Shown: in pieces, positions 1-62,563 of the stretch
Layout: every line of letters starts with the position of its first letter
How positions within the stretch are numbered: position 1 is the first letter of the stretch
Source of the DNA: Todiramphus chloris collaris
Taxonomy: Eukaryota; Chordata; Aves; Coraciiformes; Alcedinidae
NCBI GenBank assembly: GCA_025345505.1
Contig: JANVCC010000018.1
Coordinates: forward strand, 58,356,716-58,420,715
Direction: 5' to 3'
DNA length: 64,000 bases
Made by a program: the position numbers and the translations under genes
The notes under the pieces: model-generated
The model's database searches: none
Seen by the model: the letters and a program-made list of their open reading frames with translations, nothing else
What the model was told of the DNA's origin: nothing

Positions 1-350
1 GCTCAAACCACGCTCCGCGTTTGGGTTGCCGCGCCGCTCCGCCGCGCCGCGCCGGGCGGGAGGGAGGGAGGGCCGGCTGGCTCCGGGGCGGTCGCTGCCG
101 GGACCCGCCGGCTCCCAGCCGCTCCGGCGCGGGCCGCCGGCCTGCGTGGGGAGTGGCTGGGGGCGCGTCCTGTGGCCGTGTCACTTGTCCCACTCGAGAG
201 CGTGGTTTGAGCCCCAAGGGGTAACGCTTCTTGGACAGGAGGCCTCTGGAGATGCAGTAGCCTCCCCGGGTAGTGAGGGTCCCAGCCTCTTCCCGTTGCT
301 TCTAATTACCTGTGCTTAATACCGTGGTGTGTGTAAGCTTTACAGTGACA
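1..350 (+). promoter_or_regulatory. L3MBTL3: CpG-rich block: probable L3MBTL3 promoter and non-coding exon 1
   Basis: The first ~180 bases are very GC-rich and dense in CpG, unlike the AT-rich remainder of the window. They include GC-box-like GGGCGG cores near 55 and 88. CpG islands of this kind mark vertebrate promoters, and this one lies upstream of the L3MBTL3 start codon on the same strand. The coding exon at 9472 carries only about 10 bases of leader, so at least one upstream non-coding exon is required and this is the natural candidate. Possible donor sites are GTAACG at 221, GTAAGC at 333 and GTAACG at 352; I cannot choose between them. No transcription start can be fixed and the island may extend left of base 1. 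It could also serve a divergent gene outside the window. Confidence 0.6.
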
Positions 351-1033
351 GGTAACGTGAGTTAAATTTTCAGTTTTGTTTTCTTTTTAATTTGCCTTGT
401 CTATTTGAGTGTCATTGAACTGACCATTTTTTGCTCTTTGTTTCTGCTCGTGAATGGATGCTCAGTCGTGGCTGCTAAAAACCAGGTGGTGAACCTAAAT
501 AAAACTCAAGGTATAAAAACTTAAGCATGCGTCCTTCTAGGAGATAATCTATGTTCATATCGTAACATTTTTCTTAATGCAAATGCAAAAGCTGTTCAGG
601 AAACCAGTGCTTTTTACCAAGGAAGTTATCACGTTCCCAGAAGTTTATATGATGAACATCTGTGAGAGAGAAACTCCCTGAAACTAGCGGCTGAAGGCAG
701 TAAAGCACTCCACTGAAATCCGGGTGGTGCTGGGTACTCATCTTTTCCTTCTGTTACTTAAGCGGCTTTGACAGTGGTCCAGTTTGCTCATGAACTGGTG
801 CTCCAAGAAAGGTGGCTGAAGCGGTCATCTTCTTGGATTTATTTTGTTGGTGTTGTCACGTGGGCAATTGCAGTGAGCACTGGTTTTGTTTCTTGTGGTG
901 TATGTTTCACCTTCAGTGTAATAATTTTTTCTAGAGCATTGCTTTTAAAAGTTACAATAACTTAAGAAAATGTTTATGTAATTAGTCTCTTTAACTTGTT
1001 TGAAAAAAACCCCAAAACCCACAACAAAAAAAG

Positions 1034-1338
1034 CTGGAGGTTGAGAGACTGTTTACAAGGGCATGTAGTGATAGGACAAGGGGTGATGGCTTTAAACTAG
1101 AGAAGGGTAGATTTAGATTGGACGATATGAAGAAGTTATTTTCTGTGAGGGTGGTGGAACACTGGGACAGGTTGCCCAGGGAGGTGGTGGAGGCCCCATC
1201 CCTGGAGACATTCAAGGTCAGGCTTGACAGGGCTCTGAACCACCTGATCTAGTTGTTGAGGATGCTCCTGCTCACTGCAGGGGGCTTGGACTAGATGATC
1301 TTTTGAGATCCCTTCTAACCCAAGGCATTCTATGATTC
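1034..1338 (+). mobile_element. CR1 LINE fragment, 3' end
   Basis: This matches the last ~300 bases of avian CR1: the coding end of ORF2 (residues like [21 protein letters not shown] in the + direction), then the short 3' UTR with the 'TTGGACTAGATGATCTTTTGAG' type segment, and the terminal ATTCTATGATTC. It is 5' truncated, as most CR1 copies are. It is non-functional and lies in intron 1. Confidence 0.85.
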
Positions 1339-1514
1339 AGTTTTATTAAGCATCACCTATTCTGTGAATAGAAATGGTTGGATTTCTGTGGGCTCCTCCA
1401 AGTACTTTTTGGGGGTTTTTTAATATGCTGGTAAGTAGGATGATGGATTGTGAGTGATGGGTATGATAACCTCGTATGGGGCTTACTGAGGAAGGGTATA
1501 GTGTCACCAAAAAA

Positions 1515-1870
1515 TGTAACAAAGAAAACTCTCCGAACAAATGATAGTTTAGAAAGCAGACATTGCTTTATTACAGCGCTGGGTGCATGGGGGATTTCTC
1601 CTACTAACATGCACACCCACAAGAATATCTGTGCCACACTTACACACAGAATTAGCAGAGTTAGTAATTTGCCAAGCCCACCCTCTTTACATTGACTGGT
1701 TAGTAATTTACATGCAATTATAATATTGCTGACTCCATACTTCCACTATTGCGCGTGCTCAGAGGAAGGGCAAGGGTCTTTTTGTCCTACGGGTGTTCTC
1801 CTGTTATAATGAAGGTAGTGCAGCTAAGGATACGCAGGCCTTACGTTCACCTGCCAAGTTGGCAATACAC
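1515..1870 (-). mobile_element. Probable solo LTR of an endogenous retrovirus, minus orientation
   Basis: Read on the minus strand, the segment contains an AATAAA signal (plus-strand TTTATT near 1568) followed by a U5-like stretch. It ends with TTACA and is then followed by TTTTTTGGTGACAC, which resembles the TTTGGTGAC start of a primer-binding site used by several avian retroelements. The left limit at 1515 is set by TG...CA reasoning; the right limit near 1870 is approximate. No gag, pol or env remnants are visible beside it. Family assignment needs a repeat library. It could be an unrelated repeat. Confidence 0.42.
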
Positions 1871-4295
1871 AATCGATTAGTCTTTTTCAAGGCCTGGTTG
1901 CTCCAAAATGTTCCCGATAAAAGATACTAAATGTTAGTTCTTCTGATTAAAGTGTTGCATTTACAGTTCTATCTATGGTTTAGAAGTGTAGTATCTTGTC
2001 CTAATACAATGCTAGTTACGTTTTAGAGTCAGTCCTCAACAAGGAATGGATTAAGTCTCTGTGTCATGTTTATTGCTGTTCTTTAACTGTGGAATAAAAG
2101 AAATACATCAGTTCAGTTGGATGAATCTAGTATTGTAACTTGTCTAGTCTCTGGTATCAATAGTGTGTGTGTAGTTGTAGGTTATTAGTGCTCTAGTAGT
2201 AGGACTGATCATCACAGTGGGAGATAGGAGCTCTTGATGTACCGGAGAGATGGGAAAGTCTATTACTACAGTAACCTGCTGAGTGTATTTAGGAGCTAGA
2301 AAAAGGTGAATGAACTGTTTTAAGGAAAGCAGAGCTCATGGAATCTTAAGTACTGTCAAGAGGAGAGGGCATGAGTCAGATGCAGTGAGTGTTTAGACAT
2401 ATATTGCATTATGTTTGGGTAAGAAATAATTTGAAATAGGTCAAGCAGTATTCAGTGTGGAGATTTGATTTGTCACAGTTCTTCTCAAGGAGGTGTCTGC
2501 ACAGGGGAGGGAAAGAGGTACAAATAAACAATGGCAGAAGTTTTCTGTAACTTTCTGTGCCTGGTTCAGGGAGTTAAGACAAGTTAAGACATAGGATTTC
2601 AGAGTTGTACTGAAGTCTCACTACCTGAGTAGGTTCAACCTCCACTCAGGGCTGCACTCACAGTAACAGAAACAGTAAAGGCATCATGGAAGTGTTGCAG
2701 AGGAAATACTTCTTCAGTGTGAGGTACAGGTTCTTTATAAACATGGTTAAAGTTGTCAGTGGTTAAGTTTCATGAGATGACAGGATAGCTTTGGCATCGG
2801 ATAACTATTGTTATTACAGTGTCCTGTGGCTATTGGAAAATAGTAGTAGCAGAGGAGGCCGTATGTAACTGTGTTACCCATGTTCTAGCTGTTGTAGCTC
2901 GTTGACAGATCCCAGCCTGCAGTGGAGACAGTGTAGACCTCCTTTAACACTGGTGTGGACTCAGGCTTTGCAGCATTTCTGTGGCCAGATTCATTCTGTG
3001 AGGGAAGAGGTTTTAAGCTGAAATATTTGTAAGCAGGAACAAACATACACAGCAACCCTGGAGAATCTGGCAGGCGGAAGAGTGGCAACAGCTGAAGTGA
3101 GAGGAAATAATGCTGAGGGGACATCATCAGTAGGAAGTCTGGTCCCTTTTCTGTTACAAGTGTTATGAATGGCAAAGAATTTTAAGCTGTGGTCCCTTTG
3201 TGAATACATGTATAAGCTATATATCTTATCTTTAAAGTAACTTGTAATAAACTTAATGAGCAAGAGGTGAAATAGTGAAGTTTACTCAGACTGCTCTTCA
3301 ACACGCAGAACAGAAACATGGCAGAACAAGTAAGGTAGCCAAACAAGAAAAAATGATATTTTGAAGGAAATGTGTAATCTGCATATACTTGTTTTAATGA
3401 AACAGGAAAATAATTGAATCATTAAACAGATACAAAATAAAGAACATATTAGATGTGGTGGGTAGCCTTTCACCATTTCCTGTTGTGGTGGGGATTAAAG
3501 TGAAAAATCAGGTGCAAAAAGACAAAATGTGAGGAAGAGACAAGCATGGGGCACACCCAGCTCAAAGAGAGGATTGTGAGGAGAAAAGCAGGGCTCACCC
3601 TGGTGGGTTTACTCTCAGTTGGCTTTGCTTTTGCTGTCATTATGGAGCCAGTTTAATACAAAGTCTGTCTGAAATAGAGGGAGTTTACCTTGCAAGGAGT
3701 AATTCTGTTTTTGTGGCTTCGGTGGTGTAACAAATCAGCCCTGGCAGTATTCACATCCTTATGTGTTTAATAAAGCTGAAGCTGAGTATCCACTTAGCCC
3801 CTGGCGTCTAGAAGTTAGTGCATTTGCAGCTCTGGTACATTGAGTTGTTCACTGCATTTTCCTGATTTACTGTGTGGGGAAGTGTGTCCCTTTTAGCCCA
3901 TTGGGTGCTATGCTAATCATCTTCCTCTTTGAAGATACCCAAAATAGCCATCTATGATATTAGGATAAAATACTCACCTGTTGCCTTTGTTTCTGAATAT
4001 GCGTCATTGCTGGTGTCACCCAGCCCCGTGGCTTGGCTCTGTAAGGACATCACCTCCCTTGGGACCTCTCTTTGTCCCTTTGGTGCAGATGAGCGATTTA
4101 GATTGCTTAAAGGATCACCAGAAAACTTACTAGCAAAAGTGATTTTAATATGAATTTGTAGAAGTGTGACCTAACAAAGCTTGATGGCAAAGTTCACTCT
4201 ATTACTTCCTGCATGGAAGAAACATACAAAGGAAGAACAAGTTAAAATTGATTTAGAGTGGTGTATTCAGAGACTGGAGATGCAAAAGGGTAAGG

Positions 4296-5320
4296 GAGAC
4301 TCTCTTGCTTTCTAAGTGGACTCCCTTGCTTTCTAAAGTTCTGATGGAGCTTGGGTGTGACTAGATCCAGTCTTAGTCCCAGACTTGGTCAAGGGTTTAT
4401 GCCTAATGGAAGGGATACAAAGGTAAGGAAAACCTCCTGTTGAGTCACAAGGTTCAGAATGGACTCCATTACTTCATGAACTACTCAGAGAGTAGACTAG
4501 GTGCGGCTAGATCCAGACTTAGTCCTGGACTTGGTCAGCTGTTTATGTCTAAAAGATTTAGACAAATGGATTTAATTAGTATTAATTCAGTGTGCTGTCA
4601 GTCACTTGCCAATGATCTGTTGTGAATAAGGGGTCTCACCACCTTAGGTAGGGAAGGATCTCTTAGTCTCAGGTAAAGAATCTCAAACCTTGAGAGGCAT
4701 CCCTGCTCAATGGGAGAGTCATCTGGAGTGCAGTTCAGTTGCTGTCCAGGAGAGCTTGAACTGGGCTCATCCAATGATCTGCTGTTGGTGAAAGATTTCA
4801 CTGCTTCAAGCAACAACCTTGAGAGGCATCTCAGCTCAAGGGAAGATCATTGCTGTGCAGCCACACTGCTTAGCAGGGAGAGCTCAAAGGAGGCTTACTT
4901 TGTCTGCCATATTTATGGGATAAAGTGGTTGGCTTGTAGTCAAATTTCACACAATGGTATGCATGAGACTCCTTGTACCCACAACTTTCTTTGTTCCTTG
5001 ATAAATGAGTCTTGGAGGAGCCACACAGAGGTTCATGTGCTAATCATGTGATCTGTGTTCCAAGCTCATATGCATCCATGCTCACTGAGTCACTCTGCTC
5101 CTGTGTAGGTTTCCTGGAGGAGTTCTTGTCCTGTTTCCAGCTCAGGCCTCATTTGGAGCCTGTACCACGCTACTGTAAGTTTGGTTAAAGGAAGATTCCA
5201 GAGCATCCATCACACGCTTGGACCTCATCCTTGGTGCCACTTGCTGAGACCTCCACATGCCCAGTTTTGCCACTTGCTGAGACCTGGAGCTCCACGTGCC
5301 CAGTTTTGCCTCTCCTGGTA
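4296..5320. repeat. Cluster of degenerate direct repeats, family not recognised
   Basis: Several imperfect direct repeats are visible. A ~21-base unit ending CTTGCTTTCTAA occurs twice in tandem at 4297-4338. An ~85-base block at 4318-4401 recurs at 4459-4548, sharing CTAGATCCAG and CTTAGTCC and a GACTTGGTCA core. A block starting CCTTGAGAGGCATC at 4689 recurs at 4818. A ~36-base unit containing CTTGCTGAGACCT and GCCCAGTTTTGCC occurs twice at 5238-5310. Such nested repeats occur in LTR U3 regions or in decayed satellite-like DNA. I do not recognise the family, and the outer limits are approximate. Confidence 0.5.
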
Positions 5321-8257
5321 GGAGCTGCCAGCTGGGAAGAGGACCAGTGTGGGGCAAATCTACTAGGCTATCCTGTCACAGTGGCTATAGAAGTCCTCAA
5401 AATTAAAAATACACAAGGATGTGCAAAAAGACAAGATACGCTGTCACAGACAGGTTATGCCAATCTGGCAGCACTGACTGGACTCTTCGCTGCTTAAAGC
5501 TCTCTCTGCTGCCCAGTGACCTGATAGTGAGTTGGCCCTGCTTGGTTAGAGATCACATGGACATTGCACAGATGGCATCTTAGGTTTTCAAAATTTTCAA
5601 CGTTAGCGTAGGTGCCAGGTAGATTTCTAAAGCACTGACTGAAAGGAAGAATCCTATTAGTACTTTTTGACATATTCAGTACATAACCCTATAATTACTT
5701 GAAAAACTACTTGTAAGTTTAATTGGCATATTCTCTCCAGTTTCTTTGCTTTACATCTTTAGAGAGTCTTTCACCAGATGAAACTATCTCATTTTTAGTG
5801 CTATTATTCTCATTAAGTATCTCCTCTGCGAGGTACTCATTTATTGTTGAAACAGCTGGTAAAAACGAAGGTTTTTCTAAAGGATGTGTCTAATCTTATT
5901 TTATATGCTTGCTTATTGTAAAGAATTTATTACATGTGTCTAAAGCAAAGTTAGTGTTGAAATATTAACATCCAGCACACTCTATAAATGTTACAGCTTA
6001 TGGCTGTGAGGACTGAGATATGGTTACGTCCGTCACAGTGGATTTTGGAGATGCCTTTGTAACCAAACTGTTCCAAGGTCTTCCTATTCTGTTCTTCACA
6101 ATCAGGTAGCATTCAGTGACAGACACAGGGACAGTACTGTAGTTAGTTTTTATTCATCTAGTATTTTTACTACTTTTCTGAAAGTGTAGCAACAGAAATG
6201 ATAGCAAACGAAATAATTATGGGTGGAGTTACACTAGTTCAAAGAACTACATCAGAGCTTTAAAAATGAAAATGAGTAGATAAGACATTCTGTAGTTTTC
6301 TTTGTTTTGTGATTTAGATATATGTATTGAGATGATTTAATCCTTTTTTTAGTACCTCACTGCTGTAACAATTTAAATGGTGTTTATCTCCCTCCTTATT
6401 ATCATTAGTAGAGGGACAGCCCTGTCTTTCATCTGTTCAAACTTGGCAAAGCCGGAAACAGATATTTTGTTAAATGTATTCCTTTTGGTAAATTAATTTC
6501 TATCTGCATTGCCCTGTGACCCTTTCATAGCCGCCAAGAACACTTCTGTAGGCTGCAGAATAGGAAGGAACAGATTGTGCTGTTGATGTTGAGTTAATTT
6601 TAAAAGGAAAACAATAATGAATGCCTTATCAAACAATAGGATGTATCATTATTGCTGACTGTTACCTGAGGAAACTTTGTTAGGTGTAATTAAAATTTGT
6701 ATGTTTTCTTGAGAGAAATATGCCCTGAACATTTCTGTTTCTTTTACTTTCACAGTTTACATCCTGCCTAAGTAGGCTAGGCTCTAAGATTATTCCCCCC
6801 TCAATGTTTTTTTTTCCAACTGTTTCTGTTAAAATGTGTGTTTGTAATGAGAGTGGCACTATCAGAGATGCCAGCATCTGAGGGAGTGCCTGGCCGCTGC
6901 TCCTGGCCCTGGGGGACAGCGGCCACTACGAGAAAGCCTTTCCCCACAGCCTTCCAAGTCTCTTCCTGTCTTCTGCCACACCTTCTGCAAAAACCACTGG
7001 AACATGTTTTCTATAATCAATAACCCACAGGGCGGTTTAGTGAAGTGTCCTCTAAAATCGGGTGATAATTCAAGATTACTTAGAAACTTCAGTTAATACA
7101 AAACGCAGCTTTGTGTTTGCTTAGCTGGGCTAATCCCAGGGAGCTCATTACATCAGTGTGCTTAAACCAGCGTGTTTCATGTCCTTAAAATTTCAGGGGT
7201 TCCTGGGTAGGTCCAGTTTTTCAGCTACTCTGTAGCAGATTGGGTCTTGTGAGAACGCCTGCTCCTGTGCCTTTCTGCTGCCATTCAGTTTGGTGGGAGC
7301 CTGCTTGAATTGGTCTGCTGCTGTGTGGAAGGCTGGATGCTTGGTGGGCTTGAGCTCTGCGATGTACCGTGCTTTCAGATCAAGCAGAGATTGTGCAAGG
7401 TGTATTGCAGGAGCTGCTTTGTGGTAGGGTGGTGGATTTTGCCTGGAGGTAGCTTTTAAGGTCTATGGCTTTGGGGAATTTCTCAGTTTGCACTGAATTT
7501 GTTTATGTTTATTGGCATATTTTAAAAGGAATTTTTGTGTGTTGATGATTTGATTTTCAGTACTTTCTCATAGAAGATTACTGAAATTAGAGGTGGAGAA
7601 TATGCATTGAATCCCATGGTTCTTCTTCAAACTTGATACATGAAATGTATGAGGTTTTCTCAAAGAGCCTTCTGTGAACCCTACCCGTCTTACGAAGTGA
7701 AGGGGGGAAGCAAAAGCTTTCTCACCCTAAGCAGAGGTTACTGACTAAGGTCCAGGTCCTGTTTTCCTGTAGATACTGTGTAGTGGCTGTAGTGTAACAA
7801 AAGTACTCGTGGAGTAAGGTGCTGCTCAGGGTTTTAAAGAATTGTATTAGAAATGAGGAGGAAACCCAGGAGAAATAGAAGGGAGTCCACATTGCAGACT
7901 TACAGTCAGAGTAGGATCTGTCTGTAATGGTGGTGTTACAGTAGTTGGTACAGGTTTTTTGATTAAAAAAATTTAAAAATTTACTCTTTCATGCAGCAAA
8001 GTTAACTAGCTAAGCATTTTTCTCCTCAAACTTTCAATAAAAATATTTTAGACAGCCTGAGTTTACTTCTGCTTGGTTTGCATCTTTTCCTGTTACCTGT
8101 GAGTGAACAGATACCATTCAGTCTTTCTTTTTCTGTGGAAATTCCAGATTTCTAGAGAATATTAGTAGATATTTTCAGATCTTGGTAGTGGGACCTAGGT
8201 TAGAAGTTAGATTTTAGTTTTTAATTAGGTCAGGCACTGAGGAAGCCCTCTACCTCT

Positions 8258-8572
8258 TTGAATGTCAAAAACGGATACTTGCAGCAAAAGTTTGCAGTCT
8301 GCAGACAGAGTATGAGCCTTAGAAAGCGTTTGTTAAAAAGTTCGGGAAGTGTAAATTTGAAAAGGAGTGAGCTTTTGCTAATAGTTCAGAAACCGAAGAC
8401 AGAGCCGATTTTGCCGCACATTATTTCAGCTGCCAGGCAGGGTGCAGAAGTTGTTCGGAAAGAAAATGTAAGAGTCAGATTTCACATTGAACAAATAATA
8501 AATTATGTGTCAGGCCACAGAGCTGAAGATTGTCAGGCTTGTAAGAAGTGTAAAGGAAGAAGTTACTGGTAG
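8258..8572 (+). other. Intronic open frame of 104 codons, unrecognised
   Basis: An ATG-initiated frame of 104 codons in intron 1, lysine/arginine rich, with a C-terminal CQACKKCKG stretch that has three closely spaced cysteines. I recognise no family and see no flanking repeat signature. It lies about 0.9 kb upstream of the first coding exon. It may be a chance frame or part of a decayed retrocopy. There is no positive evidence of translation. Confidence 0.12.
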
Positions 8573-9471
8573 TCACAACTGACTGCTAGAAACATTTGCA
8601 GTGCAGTGCAACTGATGCCATCTTTGTGGCAGTGACAAGTAGAGGGCCAAACCCAGGTGTCAGTGGCAAGTGTTATATATAACACTTCCGTTGCTTGTGC
8701 AAACTATTTAGGATAAACACCACAGAAGAGGATGTCCAAATCCACTGTTTTCTGAAGATAAATACTTCTGCCTCTTCTTCCACTGTTCTGAAACAGAGAT
8801 ATCCAGTAAAATAAAGTCTTGCAAAGCAGTGGTTTTCTCTGGTGTATATATGCTTCTCTACATGTAAATACATTTTACAAATGCAAATCTAAATTTAGTG
8901 AAACTGTGTGGGAGTGGACAAGGAGTATTTGAGTGTCCTGAGTCAGAAGGTAAAAGTGAAGGGCAGTTTCAAATTGATTTTGAAATTTTAATTTGAATTC
9001 AGTTGAAGCTTTCACGTCAGCACGTTATCCAATATTAAGCAAAAGCCGTTCTATCAATCATTGTTTAATGCATTTATTATAGGCATGCATTCATGTCTTG
9101 ACTTCCTCAGAACAAATGTTTTCCTTAGGTGTACTTGAGGTATGTTTTCCCCATGTCGATTTATTTGCAGTTTGAAATTTTTCAATTTTCTCTGATAGAC
9201 CCTGATTACTGGCCTCCTAGTATATAAAACTGGTATTATTTTTTAAGGCTTTCAAAATATTTCCCCTTGCTTTTATTACATTAGTGTACATTTATCAGCA
9301 CTGTCATCAGTTGTCCACATTGCCAATGTGCTGAAGGAAGCATTTGATAACTAAGCTATGAAGTGCATTTGAAGAAATACCTGGTGGTAGAAGCATTAAA
9401 CCACTTACAGCATTTTCAGATAAAATTTTTCATCTTTCTTTCTTTTTTTTTTTTTTTTTAGTACATGCATC

Positions 9472-59207
<49,736 letters not shown>

Positions 59208-60281
59208 GTATGTTCTATGAAACAGTAATTACATTCTTTCAACTGAGTGATGTGCACACATGTTGGGTTTTTTTTAATTGTTGTTCTCAAGAAAACATAT
59301 CCAAGCTGGAAAAAAAAATAGGAAATCTTACAAACCTAAATATGCAACGATTTCAGTTGCCATGGTAGTATGCTAAAATAAACATGAGCAATCTGTAACT
59401 TCATTTCACCAAAAGATGCCAAGATAAGATTTGTCAAACATCATTTTTTGTCACAATTGATAGATTCAGTTACTCTGTATTTTGTTCCTGTGAGGATTCC
59501 TTGGCTTGCTGTTCAGATTGCAAAATATTGCAGACACATATGTATAAAGCAGTTACTTCTGAACCTTTTGAAGTGGGAGGCCACTAGTTTTATTATGGCT
59601 TGGATGTTTTTGTTCTGCTTGTTGGTAGGAAAAATGCTAAAAGGAAATTCTGATTAACGTATTCTTGAATGACAGGCTGAACAGCTTGCTGTTTGTATCT
59701 AATGTTTCTAAAGATGCTTTTGTCTAACACCTTCAGAAATATAATACAGAAAGGTGGACATCCCAAAATGTCATAGAGGAGAGTTGACTTGGGGAGAGCA
59801 GTTTCATGGGAGAATGTAATGGGGGACAGAGACGCAATGACACAGTTAATGGGTAAACATTTACTAAGTCAAGATTTTACTGTTTTTAAAATGTTTACAT
59901 TTTAAGGTGAATCCTGAATATTTCAGTAAGGAATATAAAGTTAATGTATTCTCAATGCTAAATTGAGAATTAAGTATCATAAATACATTCCTCTTACCTT
60001 TTTTTTCAAATTAGAGCTTCCAGAAGTTTTACTGGAACTTTTCTGTTATGCAGTCATACAATCCTTGAATGTCTTATCACTTTGTGCTTTCTGCTCTCAT
60101 GGTTAGAGGATTGCTCTTTGGTTATTAGTCTATTCATGTTTTTTTAAGTATATTATTAAACTACTGTGATCCAAGTTAGCTCTGCAATCTTTTCATGATT
60201 TTGGTAAGAGAATTATGTTCTGTTGAGTAGAATCATGCTACACATTTTTGATGGCTTATTAGATTGGTCAGAGTCATGACT
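59208..60281 (+). other. L3MBTL3: Start of the intron after coding exon 15
   Basis: AT-rich sequence following donor GTATGT. No exon encoding the remaining C2HC cysteine is seen here. An open frame at 59448-59657 has no family resemblance. The long antisense CR1 begins at about 60282. Confidence 0.55.
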
Positions 60282-60999
60282 TATCACAGAATTGTCACAG
60301 TTGGAAGGGACATCTAAGATCACCATGTCCAACAATTAACAAATCAAAAAAACCCACACCAACAAAAATACAACCCACAAAAAAAATACCATCCCCCTAG
60401 GGCATGTCCTGAAGTGCCTCATCTACATGTTTTTTGAATACCTCCAGGGATGGTGACTCCACTACTTCCCTGGGCAGCCCATTTAGCACCTGACTACTCT
60501 TTCAGTAAAGAAATTCTTCCTAATGTCCAATCTAAACCTCCCCTGGTGCAACTTCAGGCCATTTCCTCTAGTTCTGTCATTATTTACTTGAGAGAAGAGG
60601 CTACAACCACCTCACTACAACCTCCTTTCAGGTAGTTGTAGAGAGCGAGGTCTCCCCTCAGCCTCCTCTTCTCCAAACTAAACATTCCCAATTCCCTCAG
60701 CCACTCCTCTTACAACTTGTTCTCCTTACCCTTCACCAGCTTTGTTCGCCTTCTCTGAACTCACTCCAGCAACTCAGTGTCTTTCTTGCAGTGAGGGGCC
60801 CAGAACTGAACACAGTACTCAAGATGTGGCCTCACCAGTGCCAAGTACAGGGACATGATCGCTTTTTGTCGGGCTGGATACACTACTTCTGATATAGGCC
60901 AGGATGCCATTGGCCTTCTTGGCCACCTTGGCACACTGCTGGCTCATATTCAGGCGGGTGTTGATCAGCACCTGCTGGTCACTCCCAGGTCCTTTTCCT

Positions 61000-61870
61000 C
61001 CTGGCAGCTCTCCAGCCACTCCTCCCCAGCCCTATAGCCGTTGCCTGGGGTTGTGACTGAAGTGCAGAACCCAGTACTTGGCCTTGTTAAACCTCATAGG
61101 GTTAGCCTCAGCCCATCAATCCAACCTGTTCAGATCCCTCTGCAGAGCCTTCCTACCCTCAAGCAGATTGACAATCCCACTCAGTTTGGTGTTGTCTGCA
61201 AACTTGCTGAGGAAGCACTCAGTCCAGTCATCTATATCATTGATAAAGATAATGAACAAGACCAGCTCCAAAACTGAACCTGGGGGACACCACTGGTGAC
61301 CAGCTACCAGCTGGATTTAACTCTGTTTACTACAACTGTCTTTGCCTGGCTAGCCAGCCATTTTATAACCCAGCGAAGAGCATACCTGTCTATGCCATGA
61401 GTCTCCAACTTCTCTAGGAGAACGCTGTGGGAGATGGTGTCAAAGGCTTTACTAAAGTCCAGGTAGACAAAGTCCACAGCCCTTCCCTCATCCCCTAGGC
61501 AGGTCACCTGGTCATAGAACAGTATCAGGTTGGCTAATAAGGACCTGCCTTTCCTGAACCCATGCTGGCAGAGCCTGATCCCCTGGCCGTCATGCACTTC
61601 CCATATGAGCTCACTCGAGATGAACATCTCCATGATTTTTCTGGGTACTGAGGTCAGGCTGATAGGCCTCTAGTTCTCTGTGTCATCCTCCTGACCTTTC
61701 TTGTAGATGAGTGTCACATTGGCAAGCCTCCAGTCATTGGGGATGTCACCTGTTAGCCAAGACTGTTGATAAATGATGGAGAGAGGCTTGGGGAGCTTCT
61801 CTGCCAGCCACATTAATACTTTAGGGTAGATCCCATCTGGTCCCATGGACTTGTGAAAGTTCATCGTGCC
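61000..61870 (-). pseudogene. CR1 ORF2 reverse transcriptase remnant
   Basis: Minus-strand reading from 61864 gives KSMGPDGIYPKVLMWLAEKL and NDWRLANVTLIYKKG. A frame change follows, then GFRKGRSLLANLILFYDQ, VDFVYLDFSKAFDTISH (RT catalytic Asp motif) and ALRWVIKWLASQ. A TAG stop is at 61304-61306 and the frame shifts just after GVPQ. Further on, the catalytic FADD box reads FADN (61190-61201 region). These lesions make it inactive. Confidence 0.88.
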
Positions 61871-62563
61871 ATAACACGGTCATTAACTGCTTCCTCCTGG
61901 ATTCTGGGGAGGTTGTTCTGCTCTCTGTCCTTATTTTTCAGCTCAGGAGGCTGAATACCCTGGGGCTAGCTGGTGTGACTAATAAAGACAGAGGCAAAGG
62001 CAGCATTAAGTATCTCAGACTTTTCCTCATCCTCAGTTGTAATGTTCCCCCCACACACACATCCAGTGAAGGATGGAGATCCTCCCTGGCTCTCTTTTTA
62101 TTGTTCATGTATTTGTAAAAACTTTGTCTTCTATGACAGTGTCTAGATTGAGCTCCAGCTGGGCTTTTGCCTTTCTAATTGTTTCTGTGCATGACCTAAC
62201 AAGATCCCTGCACTCATCCTGAATTTCTTGCCCCTTCTTCCAAAGGATGTCAGCTCTCCTTTTTTTCCGGAGTCACAGCAAAAGCTGTTCAGCCAGGTCA
62301 GTCTCTTTTCTGCCCTTTTGTCTTACAGCGTATGGGGACAGCATGTTCCTGCGCTTTTAAGATTTCCTTCTTGAATATCATGCAGCCTTCCTGGACCACT
62401 TTGTCCTTCAGGACTGTCTCCCAAGGCACTCTCTCAACCAATGTCCTGAACGGGCTGAAGTCTGCCCTTCAAAAGTCCATGGTGGAGGTTTTGCTAACTC
62501 CCCTCCCTACTTCACTAAGAATCAAGAACTTAATTATTTCATGGTCATAAACCCCAGATGGCC

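Larger units (their letters stand above)
351..9461 (+). other. L3MBTL3: Intron 1 (5' UTR intron) and its contents
   Basis: This AT-rich stretch separates the CpG block from the first coding exon. It contains a CR1 3' end (1034-1338), an LTR-like segment (1515-1870), a degenerate direct-repeat cluster (4296-5320) and an open frame at 8258-8572, each listed separately. In 351-1033, 1871-4295, 5321-8257 and 8573-9440 I see no recognisable gene, RNA or repeat. Additional non-coding 5' exons could be hidden here because non-coding exons cannot be recognised from sequence alone. The intron ends in a 17-base T tract and AG at 9460-9461. Confidence 0.5.

Noticed and set aside
26-319. Proline/arginine-rich frames in the CpG block as an N-terminal exon
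   Set aside because: GC-rich islands commonly give such frames; the conserved L3MBTL3 N-terminus starts at 9472.
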